Shown one piece after another: positions 22,001 through 31,300 of a DNA stretch of 64,000 nucleotides. Positions within the stretch are counted from its first letter, which is position 1. The number at the start of each line of letters is the position of its first letter. The position numbers and the translations under genes are program-made. This stretch comes from Incurvaria masculella. Taxonomy: Eukaryota > Arthropoda > Insecta > Lepidoptera > Incurvariidae. Location of the stretch: NCBI GenBank assembly GCA_946894095.1, contig OX335657.1:13578001-13642000 (forward strand), in the 5' to 3' direction. The notes under the pieces are model-generated. The model saw only the letters and a program-made list of their open reading frames with translations. It did no database searches and had not been told where the DNA came from.

Positions 22001-24320
22001 CAATATATTTTTGGAATGACAAAGAATTCACGAAGAAGCTGGGTACTTTGCCAGGATCCACCCTTTATTCAATCACATCTACATTGAACTGAACTGGCGG
22101 TAAGGTAGGGGATCCATAGGGTCACTGCCGTAACTTTGCCATTAAAATATTCATTATGATCTACATAATATTATAATTTTGTCAAGAATAAGATTTTCCC
22201 AAAGAAGCTGGCGATGCTATGCTGTCTACATAGACTATGTCTTGTCTATTAGCGTACCCTATCCCTTTACGCCATCCTGTATATAGTTGAATACCATAAA
22301 ATCATCCTGGATAAAAAGAGCTACATAGCCCGTGGCTCTGACTACATGTTCTATGGCACAGAAGACCTCTGTAAAGCGGGCTGTCTATAGTTATTAGTAG
22401 AACAGTAAATAAATGCTGCCATTTTTCCCACAATTATAGATTAAGTATCAACCGTGAAGTAAGAACACATAATAATTATTATTATTTATTTATATACACT
22501 AGCAGCTTCAAGCTGATGCGTGTACTTCACGTTTTCAGTGCACTTTTTAAATATCTTTTATAATTTTTTGTTTCTGGTAGGTATACTTATTAGTTTTATT
22601 TTTGTTCAAATGTTTGTCAAGTTGATTTTTAAAACTGTTAACTGATACAGCACTTATTACTTCTTGTGGTAGCTTGTTCCATGAGTCCACTAACCGGTTG
22701 GTTAGAAAGTACTTTCTTGGGTTGGAAAAAAAAAACCGGTTAAGTACGAGTCGGACTCGCACACGAAGGGTTCCGTACTATCGTACAAGATTTAACACAA
22801 AAAAATTGTTTTTTGTATGGGGTCCCCCTTTAATTTTTATTATTTTTTAATGTTACCTATTTGTTGTCATAGCGGCAAAATAAATACACACTCTGTGAAA
22901 ATTTCAGCTGCCTATCCATTACGGTTCATGAGATACAGCCCTGTGACAGACGGACGGACGGACGGACGGACAGCGGAGGCTTAGTAATAGGGTTACATTT
23001 TCACCCTTTGGGTACGGAACCCTAAAAACCAATACCCCTCCAAAATCACCATATATTTGCTTATCATTAAAAATTTACGCTGATCATCGCTTATGGATGA
23101 TATATTCTAAGATCATTTTGTGGTTGGTCGTTTAAAAGTGGAAAGCTTTAGGGTGTGTGTCCGTGTGTGCAGGTGTACGTGCACTCGCGCATGCGCGCCA
23201 AGGCCGGAGACCTCCTGAAGGTGTTGAACCGCGCGCGGCCGCAGCCGGCCGTGCGCCCCAACGAGAGGAAGACCATCACGTCAGTACCAACTAACCCATA
23301 CTTCCGCACTCATTGTCCTTTCACATAATCTTTTACAGCTCGGACCAAACTTTATGGCCGATGTGAAGTTGGCGCGTTTCGCTGCGCAGAACGCAAATTA
23401 TACGTCGGCTGGGCGCGAGGGGCGTAGTGTGCCCTGCGCAAACTCGGAATCGATGTGTATTCATATCAGTCAAAATGTTTGGTCCGAGCTGTGCTTAGAA
23501 CTAAGTCTTGGAAAACTAAACATAAAATGAACACAATTGAGAGCATCCTTATACCTAAACAATTTTGACCAATTTTTGCGATTGAAGCGAGGTAGCCAGA
23601 CCCCAACAACGCTTATTTAGAGCAGCTCGAAAAAAAATATTTCCAAATGTGACCGACCCGCATAATGCATGAAACAGTTTTTTTATTGTTTCGTTAAAGA
23701 AATTTCGAAAAGTTTAACCTTAAATAAATTAGTAGATAATTTTACACTCTTTGAAATGATATTTAAATCAGTATTAATTTCTGTCAATATTAGCAGCAAA
23801 CTTGAAAAATAATACTTTTGAGACCTGACTTCAGCATTTTTTGCTACGCAAAAATAAATTTTTCTAAAATATTTTTTTAACTATATTTGTAGAAAGTTAA
23901 ATGTAAATATTAAAAAAAAATCAGGTTCTCATTCCATAAGGATCATTAACGCAAACAAATACGCATTGGCTAGTGTAATAATCTTATGATTGTTATGACG
24001 GTTGGCTAATTTCAATCTCGTTTTGACCAATGATGTTATTTTGGATTCACTAGTGACACCATTTTTGTGTCATCTAGATATTGCTAGAAAGCAACTGAGC
24101 CACCGAAGTGGTGGGTTTCCATACAACTGGTTAAAGTCGTCACCGATTTTCTTGCCCATAGCATAATCGACATTGTGTATACCCATGGGTGTACCCATTC
24201 TGTTAAATATTGTACGCACCGCTAAGCCTCTAACAATAAGAAGTCCCTATTCATCACTGTATTTGCATGACTGACGTGTAATTTTTTTACAGGGGGCGAA
24301 CATTCGTAAGGCGGGACTGA
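6985..24320 (+). CDS. Arpc2: Arp2/3 complex subunit 2 (p34-Arc), nine coding exons
   Basis: Joining nine phase-compatible exons gives 303 residues, against about 300 for the family. ARPC2 forms the dimeric core of the Arp2/3 complex with ARPC4 and contacts the mother filament when branched actin is nucleated in the cytoplasm. Matching family segments, in order, are [142 protein letters not shown] and the C-terminal GRTFVRRD. All exons have GT/AG borders and no internal stop, so the gene looks functional. AATAAA at 24530 gives a 3' UTR of about 0.2 kb. Introns are full of mobile elements; intron 5 alone is 5.9 kb. Duplicated, decayed bits of exons 4 and 5 lie in the following introns. Confidence 0.96.
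7059..8171 (+). other. Arpc2: Arpc2 intron 1
   Basis: 1.1 kb, AT-rich after about 7550. The GC-rich first part (7130-7330) probably belongs to the CpG-rich promoter zone. No repeat family of this window recognised; short frames on both strands look like chance. Confidence 0.7.
8172..8265 (+). CDS. Arpc2: Arpc2 exon 2
   Basis: 94 nt between TTTTCAG and GTGAGT; completes an Arg codon, then encodes 31 residues including [13 protein letters not shown] and NGDKTKVR; ends in phase 0. Confidence 0.96.
8400..8617 (+). mobile_element. SINE copy, 5'-truncated (Arpc2 intron 2)
   Basis: Matches the body and tail of the 4583-4983 SINE from GGTAGGGTTAATCCC onward, ending in an A-rich tail. The promoter half is missing, as expected for incomplete reverse transcription. 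Confidence 0.85.
9471..9570 (+). CDS. Arpc2: Arpc2 exon 3
   Basis: 100 nt between TTTCAG and GTAATT; encodes [18 protein letters not shown] and [15 protein letters not shown] plus one base; ends in phase 1. Confidence 0.96.
9585..9985 (+). mobile_element. TTAA-target element R, copy 1 (right end missing)
   Basis: Begins TTAAGGTGGGCCTTCCCGC and runs in parallel with 62998-63408 and 17733-18026 (ACGTGGAAAGAAGATCATGCG, TTTATTTGATCGAACTAGA, GGATTACTCAA, GATTTACTTTTAGCTA). It breaks off after the CAAACACTATGCGCA motif before reaching the right inverted repeat. No transposase; probably a piggyBac-type MITE given the TTAA target seen at 15806-15809/18843-18846. Confidence 0.75.
10127..10262 (-). 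mobile_element. SINE copy, diverged (Arpc2 intron 3)
   Basis: Inverse match to the SINE promoter-proximal body: GACCATATCTTCATC, GATGCCAACC, CACCTAATAGG and GATTACGAACCATGA (the B-box neighbourhood) follow in the expected order. Old and fragmentary. Confidence 0.6.
10263..12580 (+). other. Arpc2: Arpc2 intron 3, central part
   Basis: AT-rich intronic DNA with no exon-like frame bounded by splice sites and no member of the repeat families recognised elsewhere in this window. Small frames near 11451 and 12104-12400 have no coding signature. Confidence 0.6.
12590..12800. mobile_element. two SINE fragments head to head (Arpc2 intron 3)
   Basis: 12590-12657 matches the SINE + strand around the B box (TTGAGGCTGGCTGTGGTTCGG, then CCACATAAAACTG). 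12664-12800 matches the opposite strand (AATGCAATGGTACCAA, CCTACCGCCTAGTAA, GTTTTATGTGGAATTTAAACC). Either two insertions or one copy with an inversion. Confidence 0.65.
13080..13266 (+). CDS. Arpc2: Arpc2 exon 4
   Basis: 187 nt between ACTCAG and GTGAGT; strikingly GC-rich against its AT-rich surroundings. Encodes [16 protein letters not shown], then [16 protein letters not shown] and the [11 protein letters not shown] segment; phases 1 in, 2 out. Confidence 0.97.
13298..13380 (+). pseudogene. relic duplicate of the Arpc2 exon 4 start
   Basis: Acceptor and first codons are repeated just after exon 4: ACACTCAGGCTACATGTGTCAG then TGGACATGGAGACAGTGCCGG, against CTCAGGCTACAATGTGTCGG and TGGATATGGAGACGGTGCCGG in the real exon. 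One base is missing in the second codon region, so the frame is lost, and homology stops after about 75 bp. Confidence 0.8.
14094..14217 (+). mobile_element. short inverted-repeat element (GTATTCAGAG family), copy 2
   Basis: Bounded by CAGTATTCAGAGTGG and TCTGAATACAACTG, with the shared interior GTATGGTTAGTCCAGTGCTAA. Sister copies at 3598-3715 and 61037-61141. Confidence 0.8.
14345..14480 (+). CDS. Arpc2: Arpc2 exon 5
   Basis: 136 nt between TGTACAG and GTACCC; completes a Leu codon, then [36 protein letters not shown] and TAPQ; ends in phase 0. Confidence 0.97.
14516..14837 (+). pseudogene. three decayed tandem copies of Arpc2 exon 5
   Basis: After exon 5 come diverged repeats of it. GTCGTGCTTTCGACCGTGTTCC with GACGAAGACGACTTGATCATC lies at about 14519-14570, followed by TTCATGCAGGAGCT. 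A second starts near 14670 (GTCGTGACCTTGACCATGTTC) and a third near 14776 (GTCGTGTTCTCTACTGTG, ACATCACGAGGACAACATGG). Spacings are about 143, 151 and 106 bp. Substitutions, indels and stops show that none is usable. The third is interrupted by element E1 and resumes at 15475. Confidence 0.82.
14838..15474 (+). mobile_element. retroposon-like element E, copy 1
   Basis: 637 bp from GAATCTATTATTACTTTATTG to the tail AATAAACAATACAATAC. A nearly identical inverse copy, itself interrupted, lies at 16269-18815. The end (AGTTTCTTTCCAGTTCTTCTTCGC ahead of an AATAAA-type tail) resembles the 3' ends of lepidopteran LINEs as I remember them, so E is probably a LINE-derived 3' segment or a SINE. No long frame. 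It sits inside a decayed duplicate of Arpc2 exon 5, and related sequence flanks it on both sides (ATTGGTCAAAATCTCATA / ATCAGCAAAGTCTTCATG), perhaps an old target duplication. Confidence 0.7.
15475..15535 (+). pseudogene. continuation of the third Arpc2 exon 5 relic
   Basis: ATCAGCAAAGTCTTCATGCAGG continues the relic that stopped at 14837, matching ATCGGCAAGGTGTTCATGCAGG of exon 5. Downstream it fades out. Confidence 0.65.
16844..18743. mobile_element. element C with 717-bp terminal inverted repeats
   Basis: Exactly 1,900 bp by my count, starting GGGACATTTCACGTGAAGCG and ending with its reverse complement. Arms 16844-17560 and 18027-18743 are nearly identical. TGCT is present on both sides (16840-16843, 18744-18747), while the uninterrupted element E copy has it once, so a 4-bp target duplication is well supported. 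The arms hold no long frame and no transposase is visible; the unpaired centre (17561-18026) carries an R copy. Long arms with a short loop resemble a foldback-type element. I cannot assign a superfamily. Confidence 0.85.
17733..18026 (+). mobile_element. TTAA-target element R, copy 3, innermost layer
   Basis: Begins after TTAA (17729-17732) with GGTGGCCCAACCCGCTCAG and runs parallel to copies 1 and 4 as far as AAGATTTATAATCTA, where it meets the right arm of element C. Right end missing. Confidence 0.75.
19236..19946. mobile_element. inverted-repeat element T, interrupted by a 30-bp-TIR MITE
   Basis: Outer inverted repeats: GGCCCGTGAGC then TATGCTCCCCATAC at the left, and TATGGGGAGCGTAATTTTC then TGCTTACGGGCC at the right, with matching flanks such as GTTCCAATTGAATTGATATT against AATATCAAGTAAATTGGAAC. 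A third T-type end (GGTCGGCCCTTAAGCTTCAG) lies at 20176-20235. No coding frame. Confidence 0.7.
19404..19729. mobile_element. MITE with perfect 30-bp terminal inverted repeats, nested in T
   Basis: 19404-19433 (CATTTTAAGGTTTGTGGAAA then ACGGCTTACG) is the exact reverse complement of 19700-19729. 326 bp, no transposase. It sits in the middle of element T, so it came later. Confidence 0.85.
20352..20436 (+). CDS. Arpc2: Arpc2 exon 6
   Basis: 85 nt between GTGCAG and GTAAAT; encodes [20 protein letters not shown] and DNISYVTF; phase 0 in, 1 out. Confidence 0.97.
20560..20835 (-). pseudogene. LINE 3' end (end of reverse-transcriptase ORF)
   Basis: The - strand encodes [19 protein letters not shown], the typical C-terminal end of ORF2 in CR1/jockey-like LINEs. 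It is truncated on the 5' side and lies in Arpc2 intron 6. A sister fragment is at 22460-22730. Confidence 0.7.
20836..21729 (+). other. Arpc2: Arpc2 intron 6, remaining part
   Basis: Intronic, AT-rich, no exon or recognised repeat. The final 20 bases before the exon 7 acceptor are GTGTGCGCGTGTTGCAG-like, a usable acceptor. Confidence 0.6.
21730..21830 (+). CDS. Arpc2: Arpc2 exon 7
   Basis: 101 nt between TTGCAG and GTACCG; encodes [20 protein letters not shown] then [13 protein letters not shown]; phase 1 in, 0 out. The long alpha-helix region characteristic of p34. Confidence 0.97.
22460..22730 (-). pseudogene. LINE 3' end with (ATT)n tail
   Basis: The - strand reads [39 protein letters not shown] and a stop, the C-terminus of a CR1/jockey-like reverse-transcriptase ORF, followed by an ATT-rich tail at about 22463-22490. 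5'-truncated where it meets the repeat at 22731. Confidence 0.8.
22731..23028 (+). repeat. interspersed repeat, AACCGGTTAAGTACGAGTCGG family, copy 1
   Basis: Starts AAAAACCGGTTAAGTACGAG and ends GGGTACGGAACCCTAAAAA, with a GGAC tetranucleotide run at about 22950-22972. An inverse copy is at 28966-29209. I recognise it as a very abundant lepidopteran repeat but cannot assign it to a transposon class. Confidence 0.85.
23173..23279 (+). CDS. Arpc2: Arpc2 exon 8
   Basis: 107 nt between GTGCAG and GTCAGT; encodes [35 protein letters not shown] and the first two bases of Thr. The PQPAVRPNE linker is slightly longer than in vertebrates. Confidence 0.96.
23335..23492. mobile_element. 158-bp MITE with perfect 16-bp inverted repeats (Arpc2 intron 8)
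   Basis: Bounded by ACAGCTCGGACCAAAC (23335-23350) and its exact reverse complement GTTTGGTCCGAGCTGT (23477-23492). The interior is GC-rich and unlike the surrounding intron. No coding capacity. Confidence 0.85.
24293..24320 (+). CDS. Arpc2: Arpc2 exon 9 (stop exon)
   Basis: 28 coding nt after TTTTTTTACAG; completes Thr and encodes GRTFVRRD then TGA at 24318-24320. Corresponds to the TGKTF tail of the family. Confidence 0.93.
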
Positions 24321-24529
24321 GTGTTGCGTGGCGGCGGTATGTAAGCCGCTACACCAGCTCGGTTGTCTATTCCAACGCATTTACATTCTGACAGTTGACA
24401 CAGCGAGCCCATAGACAAGGACGAACACCATTATTACCCGCTTTGTATTATTACTTTATTTATTGTAGATAATGAATCGACACCTGACGGTGTTTCATGT
24501 TACTCTTCCCTCTGTCATACGTCGGAAGC

Positions 24530-24535
24530 AATAAA
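24530..24535 (+). terminator. Arpc2: Arpc2 polyadenylation signal
   Basis: AATAAA 210 bp after the stop codon, in an AT-rich stretch. First strong signal downstream; longer 3' ends cannot be excluded. Confidence 0.6.
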
Positions 24536-24990
24536 AAATATTAAAGCTACATTTTAAGCGATTCCATGTATTTGATGCAATCGCCGCGTCTGCATTTATG
24601 TTTAAATAAGAAGTAATGAGATTCAATATGAAATGTTATTATAGATATTGCTGATCATAGCATGAAACACTACTATTGTGCTGGTTTGTGCTTAGAAACA
24701 TTAAAGTTTAGCAAATCCATCTATTGCTAACCTTTAGATGGTTTGTGCACATTATCAGATGCTTAGAGGCAACTTGTCATTGTAGTAAAATGGTGTGACC
24801 GATTTTGTGTCATGCCAGAATCGGGTGTCACACACAATGTGCAATTAGGTGGTAGAAAAATTGATTGGCCTTAAAATATCTTTTTAATAATCACCATAAT
24901 CAAAGTAAAACATTTTTTTATTGTTATCCTATATAGATAGATATCTTAATTTAAACTTAACTGGGCTAATTTAAGAAAGAATATTTTGAA

Positions 24991-25192
24991 GCGAAGCTTC
25001 TATAGCCTCGTTATGCGTTCGGCTTCTGGGAAGTAAGCTGTGAAAAACCTAGTCAGCTGTCATCAGTGGTTGGACCAGTCCATCATGAAATGGACTCGCT
25101 TGCCGTGGAATGTATATTACAACTGGAGTCTAACGGAGTCCATTATGACTTGAAATGGAAGGGACCGAAATTGCTAAGAAGCTTCGCTTCTC
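24991..25192. mobile_element. short inverted-repeat element (GAAGCGAAGCTTCT ends)
   Basis: GAAGCGAAGCTTCTATAG at the left and AAGAAGCTTCGCTTC at the right bound about 200 bp with no reliable frame. A small + strand frame inside overlaps it by chance. Confidence 0.6.
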
Positions 25193-25960
25193 TCGGTCGT
25201 TGTCCGAACCACCATTTTTATTTTACTATTTATCTGATACAGGTCATCTATCATATAACCTGTATCACATTATATATGTTCTATAATACCATACATTAAC
25301 CCTATTATTTCCTCCCACCACCTGATTGTAGAAATAGTACTTTTAGAAATTCAGCAATATGATGTTGAATTTTAACCTACACCTCAATAGGATATATCTT
25401 TAAAGTAAACCTAGTAATAGGCACCTTTACATTTTGTTTGATTTTTTTTTTAAAAAGATTGTACAAAGAGTGCACAAAGTTTCTCATGAATAAAGCTCAT
25501 ATTAGAATGCCAGTCAGCTCAAACTCACTACTGATGTCTTATATGTAATAGAGTCCACTATGTTATAGGTAGGTCCTATTCAATTGTACATTTAAGAAGA
25601 TATATAGAACTTCGCAAATCTTCCTTGAACAGAGTAAAGTATTTTGCAGGGGCTCGGAGGCGTTTGTTGTCGTTATATTGTTTGGTGTGAAGGTAGGTGA
25701 GGCTCTGGGTAACAATGTACATTGTCAGATTACACTTGTTCCATGTTGACTGGGTGTTTTTCATCTTGGCTAAGGAATTGACGTGCAATGTGTATTGGTC
25801 TACCAGATTTACCACTAAGACAGGTTAAGTCAGTTTGTTGATAGTATCGCTAGTTACACTTAACCATAATCAATTCACTCCTACATGCGGTATAAGCAAA
25901 GTCGAATCATGTTATGAAAGATTAGGCGAACAAGACAGAATGTGTCTGACAGAAGATGAA
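25193..25960. other. intergenic DNA
   Basis: AT-rich, nothing recognisable; small frames on both strands without codon signature. Confidence 0.5.
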
Positions 25961-25974
25961 ATTGGTAACCCTTC

Positions 25975-26457
25975 ATTCCGAAATGCGTATATTGCAGAGA
26001 TTGCAGCAATATACGTGTACACGACCTTTCCGAATTGCTTATATTCACTCCCGTGGACATCATTATGACATAACGGACGTGACCCTAGACCGCACACGGA
26101 TCGTGCAAAGCGCGCACGGTTGAGAGCATGTGCACCGTGTACGCTGTCAAATGGCTGTCATCGAGCGTGTTTATCCGTAGTTCTCTGATCGTGTGCACTT
26201 GTATTCTGAAATAACTATGGCTTTTCGCCGTTTGTTACTCTAGTTAGACAATTCTAGGCCTGGAATGACCACTCTTGAGACATACAAGGCATTTTTGAGG
26301 TAGTTAGGTTAGGCTCTGACACATATGTCTGCTTAAATTCGTTCCAATTAGATATCGTGCGATTGTGGCTTTGAGCAGTGATATCAATTCGGAACACAAT
26401 TATTCACTGTATTCGCTTTCTCTGCAATTTATGCAATATACGCATTTTGGAACGTAG
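25975..26457 (+). mobile_element. inverted-repeat element Q, copy 2
   Basis: Best-preserved Q copy: left end CATTCCGAAATGCGTATATTG, right end CAATATACGCATTTTGGAACG. Internal segments match 3158-3580 in inverse orientation (CCGCACACGGATCGTGC, GACAGCCATTTGACAGC-type) and 5125-5420. Confidence 0.78.
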
Positions 26458-28192
26458 GTTAAGTCACGTCTTAATGTAGATCACAGATGCCCTGTAACTT
26501 TCCTATCTCATCTAGCTATTCAAGTTCCAGACTGGAACGTTTGTGTGAAAAGGTTCTGTTGCCAAGCAATAAAAGCAATATGCTGATTTGTTATCCTTAC
26601 ATCGTTTGTCGTTATTCATATATAAACTGTGTTTTCATGTCCACAGCAGTTTATAAGACAGCACCTAACGACCGGCTGTCAAATGAAATAGGGAAATTTA
26701 TTAGAAATTACTTCACTCACATTTATTTCAATGTATACTGGATTCCCATAGAATATAAGAGAAAATGTTATGAAATATACGAAGTTAAGTCTGCTTAGGA
26801 GTTTTCCTTCAGTTGGGACTGGATTAGGCCACCAGAGAATCATAAACTATAAAGCTATTAGTTTATAATGATATGGAGGGTAATGCTTGTATATTTAAGA
26901 TGTGGCAGAAGAGAAGCGAGTGAAGTCCCAGCGGTGTAAGGTTAGGTAATATTAGAAGGACTAACAGAAAGCGTTACTCGTGTACAGGAGGTAACAATAA
27001 ACAAATCATTATAGAATCTGTGTAATTAACACGTAATTTTGCGAGTGTAGAGTCAAGGGAAATATAAATTAATGTCTACGATGGGAGCTGCGGGAGACAG
27101 TTTCCACCGGAGCTCAAGTTTTAGGGAATTTTTGGATTATGCAAAATATTTTAGAATTATTTTCATGTAAATGGTTTACTTTGCAGGATGTATTATTTAT
27201 GTAGGCCATAAGTTTTTTGATGTTGCTTCAGTGGAGGGCCGGCGCGCGACGCCACCCGACGACGTACACCGCATGATTGTTTGTGAATATGTAATTAATT
27301 ATCTTTCTTCTTGTGATTTCAAATCCGTTTTTACTTTATTTTTTATTTTCTCAATTAAAGAAAATATATTACAGAAAGTGTCTTATCAATGATAAATGTT
27401 GATGAAATAATTTATTTAAACATTGTGCATCCATGAATGCATACAAATCTTAAATGTCTAAACATAGAATGCATATCATCTATTATTGTGATAAGGGGGC
27501 GTATGCAAATTCTTTAATGTACCATTCTTTTATTCTTTAATGGACCATTCGCTGTGCCCGACCCCTTAACCCAATAGGTAATTTTTTTAGTTCCCAAAAT
27601 TCACCTTTTTACAAATTTTAATTTTTTATACACATTTAATGTTAAAAAAAAATATAAAAGATTCAGTCACATTGGAAATTAACGACCCCACTTGTGGGTT
27701 GATAGGATTAATCTGGCAATCCTTAATTGTATTAACAGGATTCTAGAATAAATAAAAAAAAAATTAACAGATCTTGGTCCATTTTTTTATGCACTTTATC
27801 CATAGAATCTAGAGCCGTAGAACATAGAATCAGATATAAAATCGTGACAATACAAATCCCCCCCCCCCCTCTCCCCACAACTGCTGTCGAGTCATTTGTG
27901 TACGACCCCTTATGACAAGCAAAGCTCAAGTCCCATAGAGCGTGCTTGCAGTGACGTCGGAGCCTCGAATATCATTGCAGGACTATTAGAATGACAATCT
28001 CTGTAAAATAATGAAATTCCCAAAACTAAGGCTAAACTAAAATTAGGTGTTTTAATCAGAGTTTTAATTATACAAGTCAAAAAATAATGGAGTTTGTCAA
28101 ACGGATGAAACGCCACAACGTGGATGGAAACCACGTCAATATTGAGCCCAGATAGTTTGACCCGCTTAGCCGTCGTAGCGCCGCCGTAACAG
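26458..28192. other. intergenic DNA between Arpc2 and Tmie
   Basis: No gene seen. Contains an 11-base C run at about 27858 and AT-rich DNA. Just left of the Tmie stop codon lies its probable 3' UTR on the - strand (28192 downward); no clear AATAAA could be fixed. Confidence 0.5.
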
Positions 28193-28359
28193 CTAGAAGT
28201 CCATCTTAGTGGTATCGGAGGGCGAGGGCGAGGCAGGTTGGGTAGACTTAGTCTGCCCTAGCTTGTTGACTGTGATGATCTTGGAAGCGAACTTGGCGAA
28301 GGGGCCCGATGCCTGCGGCTCCGGCCGCTGCCCGTCCGGAGCGTACGCCTCCATGGAGT
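28193..28359 (-). CDS. Tmie: Tmie exon 3 (C-terminal)
   Basis: 167 nt after TTGACAG; completes Asp from phase 1, then SMEAYAPDGQRPEPQASGPF, AKFASKIITVNKLGQTK and ends TTKMDF, TAG at 28195-28193. GC-rich, in contrast to its surroundings. Confidence 0.85.
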
Positions 28360-31300
28360 CTGTCAAGTTGACATATTGAAATACTTACCTAATGGCTATA
28401 CCATTGACCACAATCGGGTACTGGAAGGGTGACCGTCTAACCGTTGAGGCTGGTCATGGTTCGGATTCCACATAAAACTATGTCCCCACTAGGGGTTAGT
28501 CCCTTCCGGGTGAGTACCATTTCATTGAATGAATGATGGACGAAGCGGCAATATAAAGTGTCTGTTTTCCACTCAGTGTAGCTGTGCGAACTAAACAGGT
28601 TCCTGGCATGACACCCGATTCCTTCGAAATGGGTTGTGGTAGGATAACATAACAGTGGTATTAGCCACCCATGTCCAGGAAAAGCGTTTGATGTGCAACA
28701 AAATGTTAGCACCTTCAGAACAAGGATTGACCCGTACAATAATATTTTGTTTGAAGCCTTCATTTCCATCTTTGGTCGAAGCCAGTGCACATTTTAGCTC
28801 TAGAGAAGTAAAGATGTCTAAACATGAGTTGCGGCGAGACTGGTTTTCAGACTCGAACCTTGGATTGGAACCCTGAATCAACCATTTCCGCGGCGTGAGA
28901 GCATGTGGTCATTGTGATGGCTGCGGATGTTATTGCCAACGTTTTGTACCGGCTTAAGAAGCTCATTTTTAGGGTTCCGTACCCAAAGGGTGAAAACGGA
29001 ACCCAATTACTAAGCCTCCGCTGTCCGTCCGTCCGTCCGTCTGTCACAGGGCTGTATCTCATGAACCGGAATAGGTATGCAGCTGAAGTTTTCAGAGTCT
29101 GTATTTATTTTGCTGCTATAACAACAACAAAAAAAATTAAAGGGTTAAATCTTGTACGATGGTACGGAACCCTTCGTGTGCGATTCCGACTCGCACTTGA
29201 ACGGTTTTTAAGGCTAATTGCAAAGGACAGGTGTGCGCCGGACGCAGGCACTCGTCCTGAAGATGTACTACACGAGCCAGTCGAAAGCTTCGATCAAACG
29301 TACACTAACGCCTACAAAAAAAATGGTGAAAAGTACAATGCGATTCAAATAAGTGGTTTTATAATATGTGGTTATTTTGTGTCGGATATCCTCGAAAGTA
29401 CCACAGTTGCATTGTGTTATAAGTTAATTATGTTTGTTATAACGTTGTTGAGTGTTCTTTTAATATCTGTTCTTCATATAAATATTTAGTAAAACAAATT
29501 ATTTTGTCGAAATGTTTACGAAATATTTTTTTAGAAACTTTTTTTGCACTCCATACTGAATGTATGAGCTGAAGTTAGGGTTTCAGCAGTTTGACATTCA
29601 AAGTGGCGGTGGTCCCGTCCTATTCTTATTTGAATCGCATTGTACTGCCTAATTACTCTACTCACTCTGTTGCGGAGACAAGATGGAACTCCGCTGGGAG
29701 TCTCCGCCTTTGTCGTCGTCCATCTGGAGCTGACTCTCAGCGTGCAGCAACACCAGAGCTGAATGCAAAAAAAAAAAAACAGAAATTTTAAACATTTGTG
29801 TTGGTATTTTTTGTTGTAGGATTTTTTCAAAAGCAGAAATTGTCCTGATATTTCATGGCCGAAAGATTAACCCGCAAACGTCTATTACAAATAGGATACA
29901 CACGTTTTAAGTACAAGTCGTTCCAAATATGTTTTGTTTGACTTAAATACTGCGTTTGAAAAACAAAATAAAAAATTCCCAGAGAAAAAAATGGTTATAA
30001 AATTCAGGTTACCTTTACCTGTACAGTATCCCTACTAAAATGCAAATTTATTCTTGAGAATTATGAAACACATGAGACTGTTTCTAGCCTTCATCAAACA
30101 GAATAAAATGATATCAAACTCCAGACTATTTACTGTGCCGATAGCAAGATGTATCCAGTCTTCTAATCTCAGATGATAATATAGCAATTTGTCGGTGTTT
30201 CTGCACGTACACCACACAGCTATCTTTCGAAGAGTCAGGGCATTCTAGGAAGTTAAACCTTGCTTGGCCTTGCTTAACCAATGTCTGCATGTGTACTGCA
30301 TTTCGTCTCGTGCATGTCGTAAGAGCCGACTAAAGGTTTCGTAGTTTGTGATTTGGATTCCACAGTAGGTCCCTTTCCTTATTTACTGGTAGGGTTAATA
30401 GCCCAGGCTGGTGCCATCGTATTGAATGAACGATGGTCGAAGCAGCGATGATAATTGCCCGTGTTTTCAATCCAGTTAAATGTAGCTGTGAAATAAAAGG
30501 AAGGTCCTAGGTCTTATGGGGTGATGACAGTAGGTGTGGTATATCCATAACGCATTTTCACGCCAAAATCTCATTTAATATTCAACTTCTTTCGCAAAAG
30601 GCGGATTTTTGCGCCAAAAAATCGGTCGATATTGACCGCACGGAACTTTAGGGGTGGTTGTTTTTTTCATACAACTGAGAACTACCTCCCCCGCATGATT
30701 TCGCAAATTGGTGCTTTTTCGTTCATTATTTTTGATCAGTAAGCGTTTGGGTTAGAGATAGCACGGCACGGATGTAGTCTTACCCTCTCAACCGCCAGGG
30801 GCTGCGCAGTTACCAAATCCGATACAGTTTTGGTTCTGCGCAGCCGTTTGCGAGGACCGGCCAACATCCATCCCGACAATTTTAGTGACTTCATTTAAAA
30901 CGGGAAGTAATGCTTCCACCTTATGATACATTTGCACCAGCGAGGAAGGATGGACGAGAGTGGCAACCGAAACTAGATCGCATCATGTATACATACAATA
31001 TCGGTAGCGCTAGTGAGTCGTTCGATTACGAATTCGCTCACTACTGATCTCTCGGGTCCCAACGACACTTAAGAATTTCACAGGCATGGCGCTATTTAGT
31101 GCAACGAACATTCCATGTTGCGCACTTCGAATTCGCAAGCGAACTAACTACCTACACTCAGTGCATTCAATTTCTCTACTAATTTTACTACACTTAAATT
31201 ATACTACACTCAGTCACTAACTCGTGGCTAAGCTCTGCCCTTCCTTCCATGCTCGTTGGTTTATACCGTCTTTCAAACTCAACGTGTCCATCTTGGCGTC

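Noticed and set aside
29531..29830. Frames on both strands overlapping 29.6 kb
   Set aside because: They lie partly in element M and end in an A-rich run; not conserved in the other M copies.
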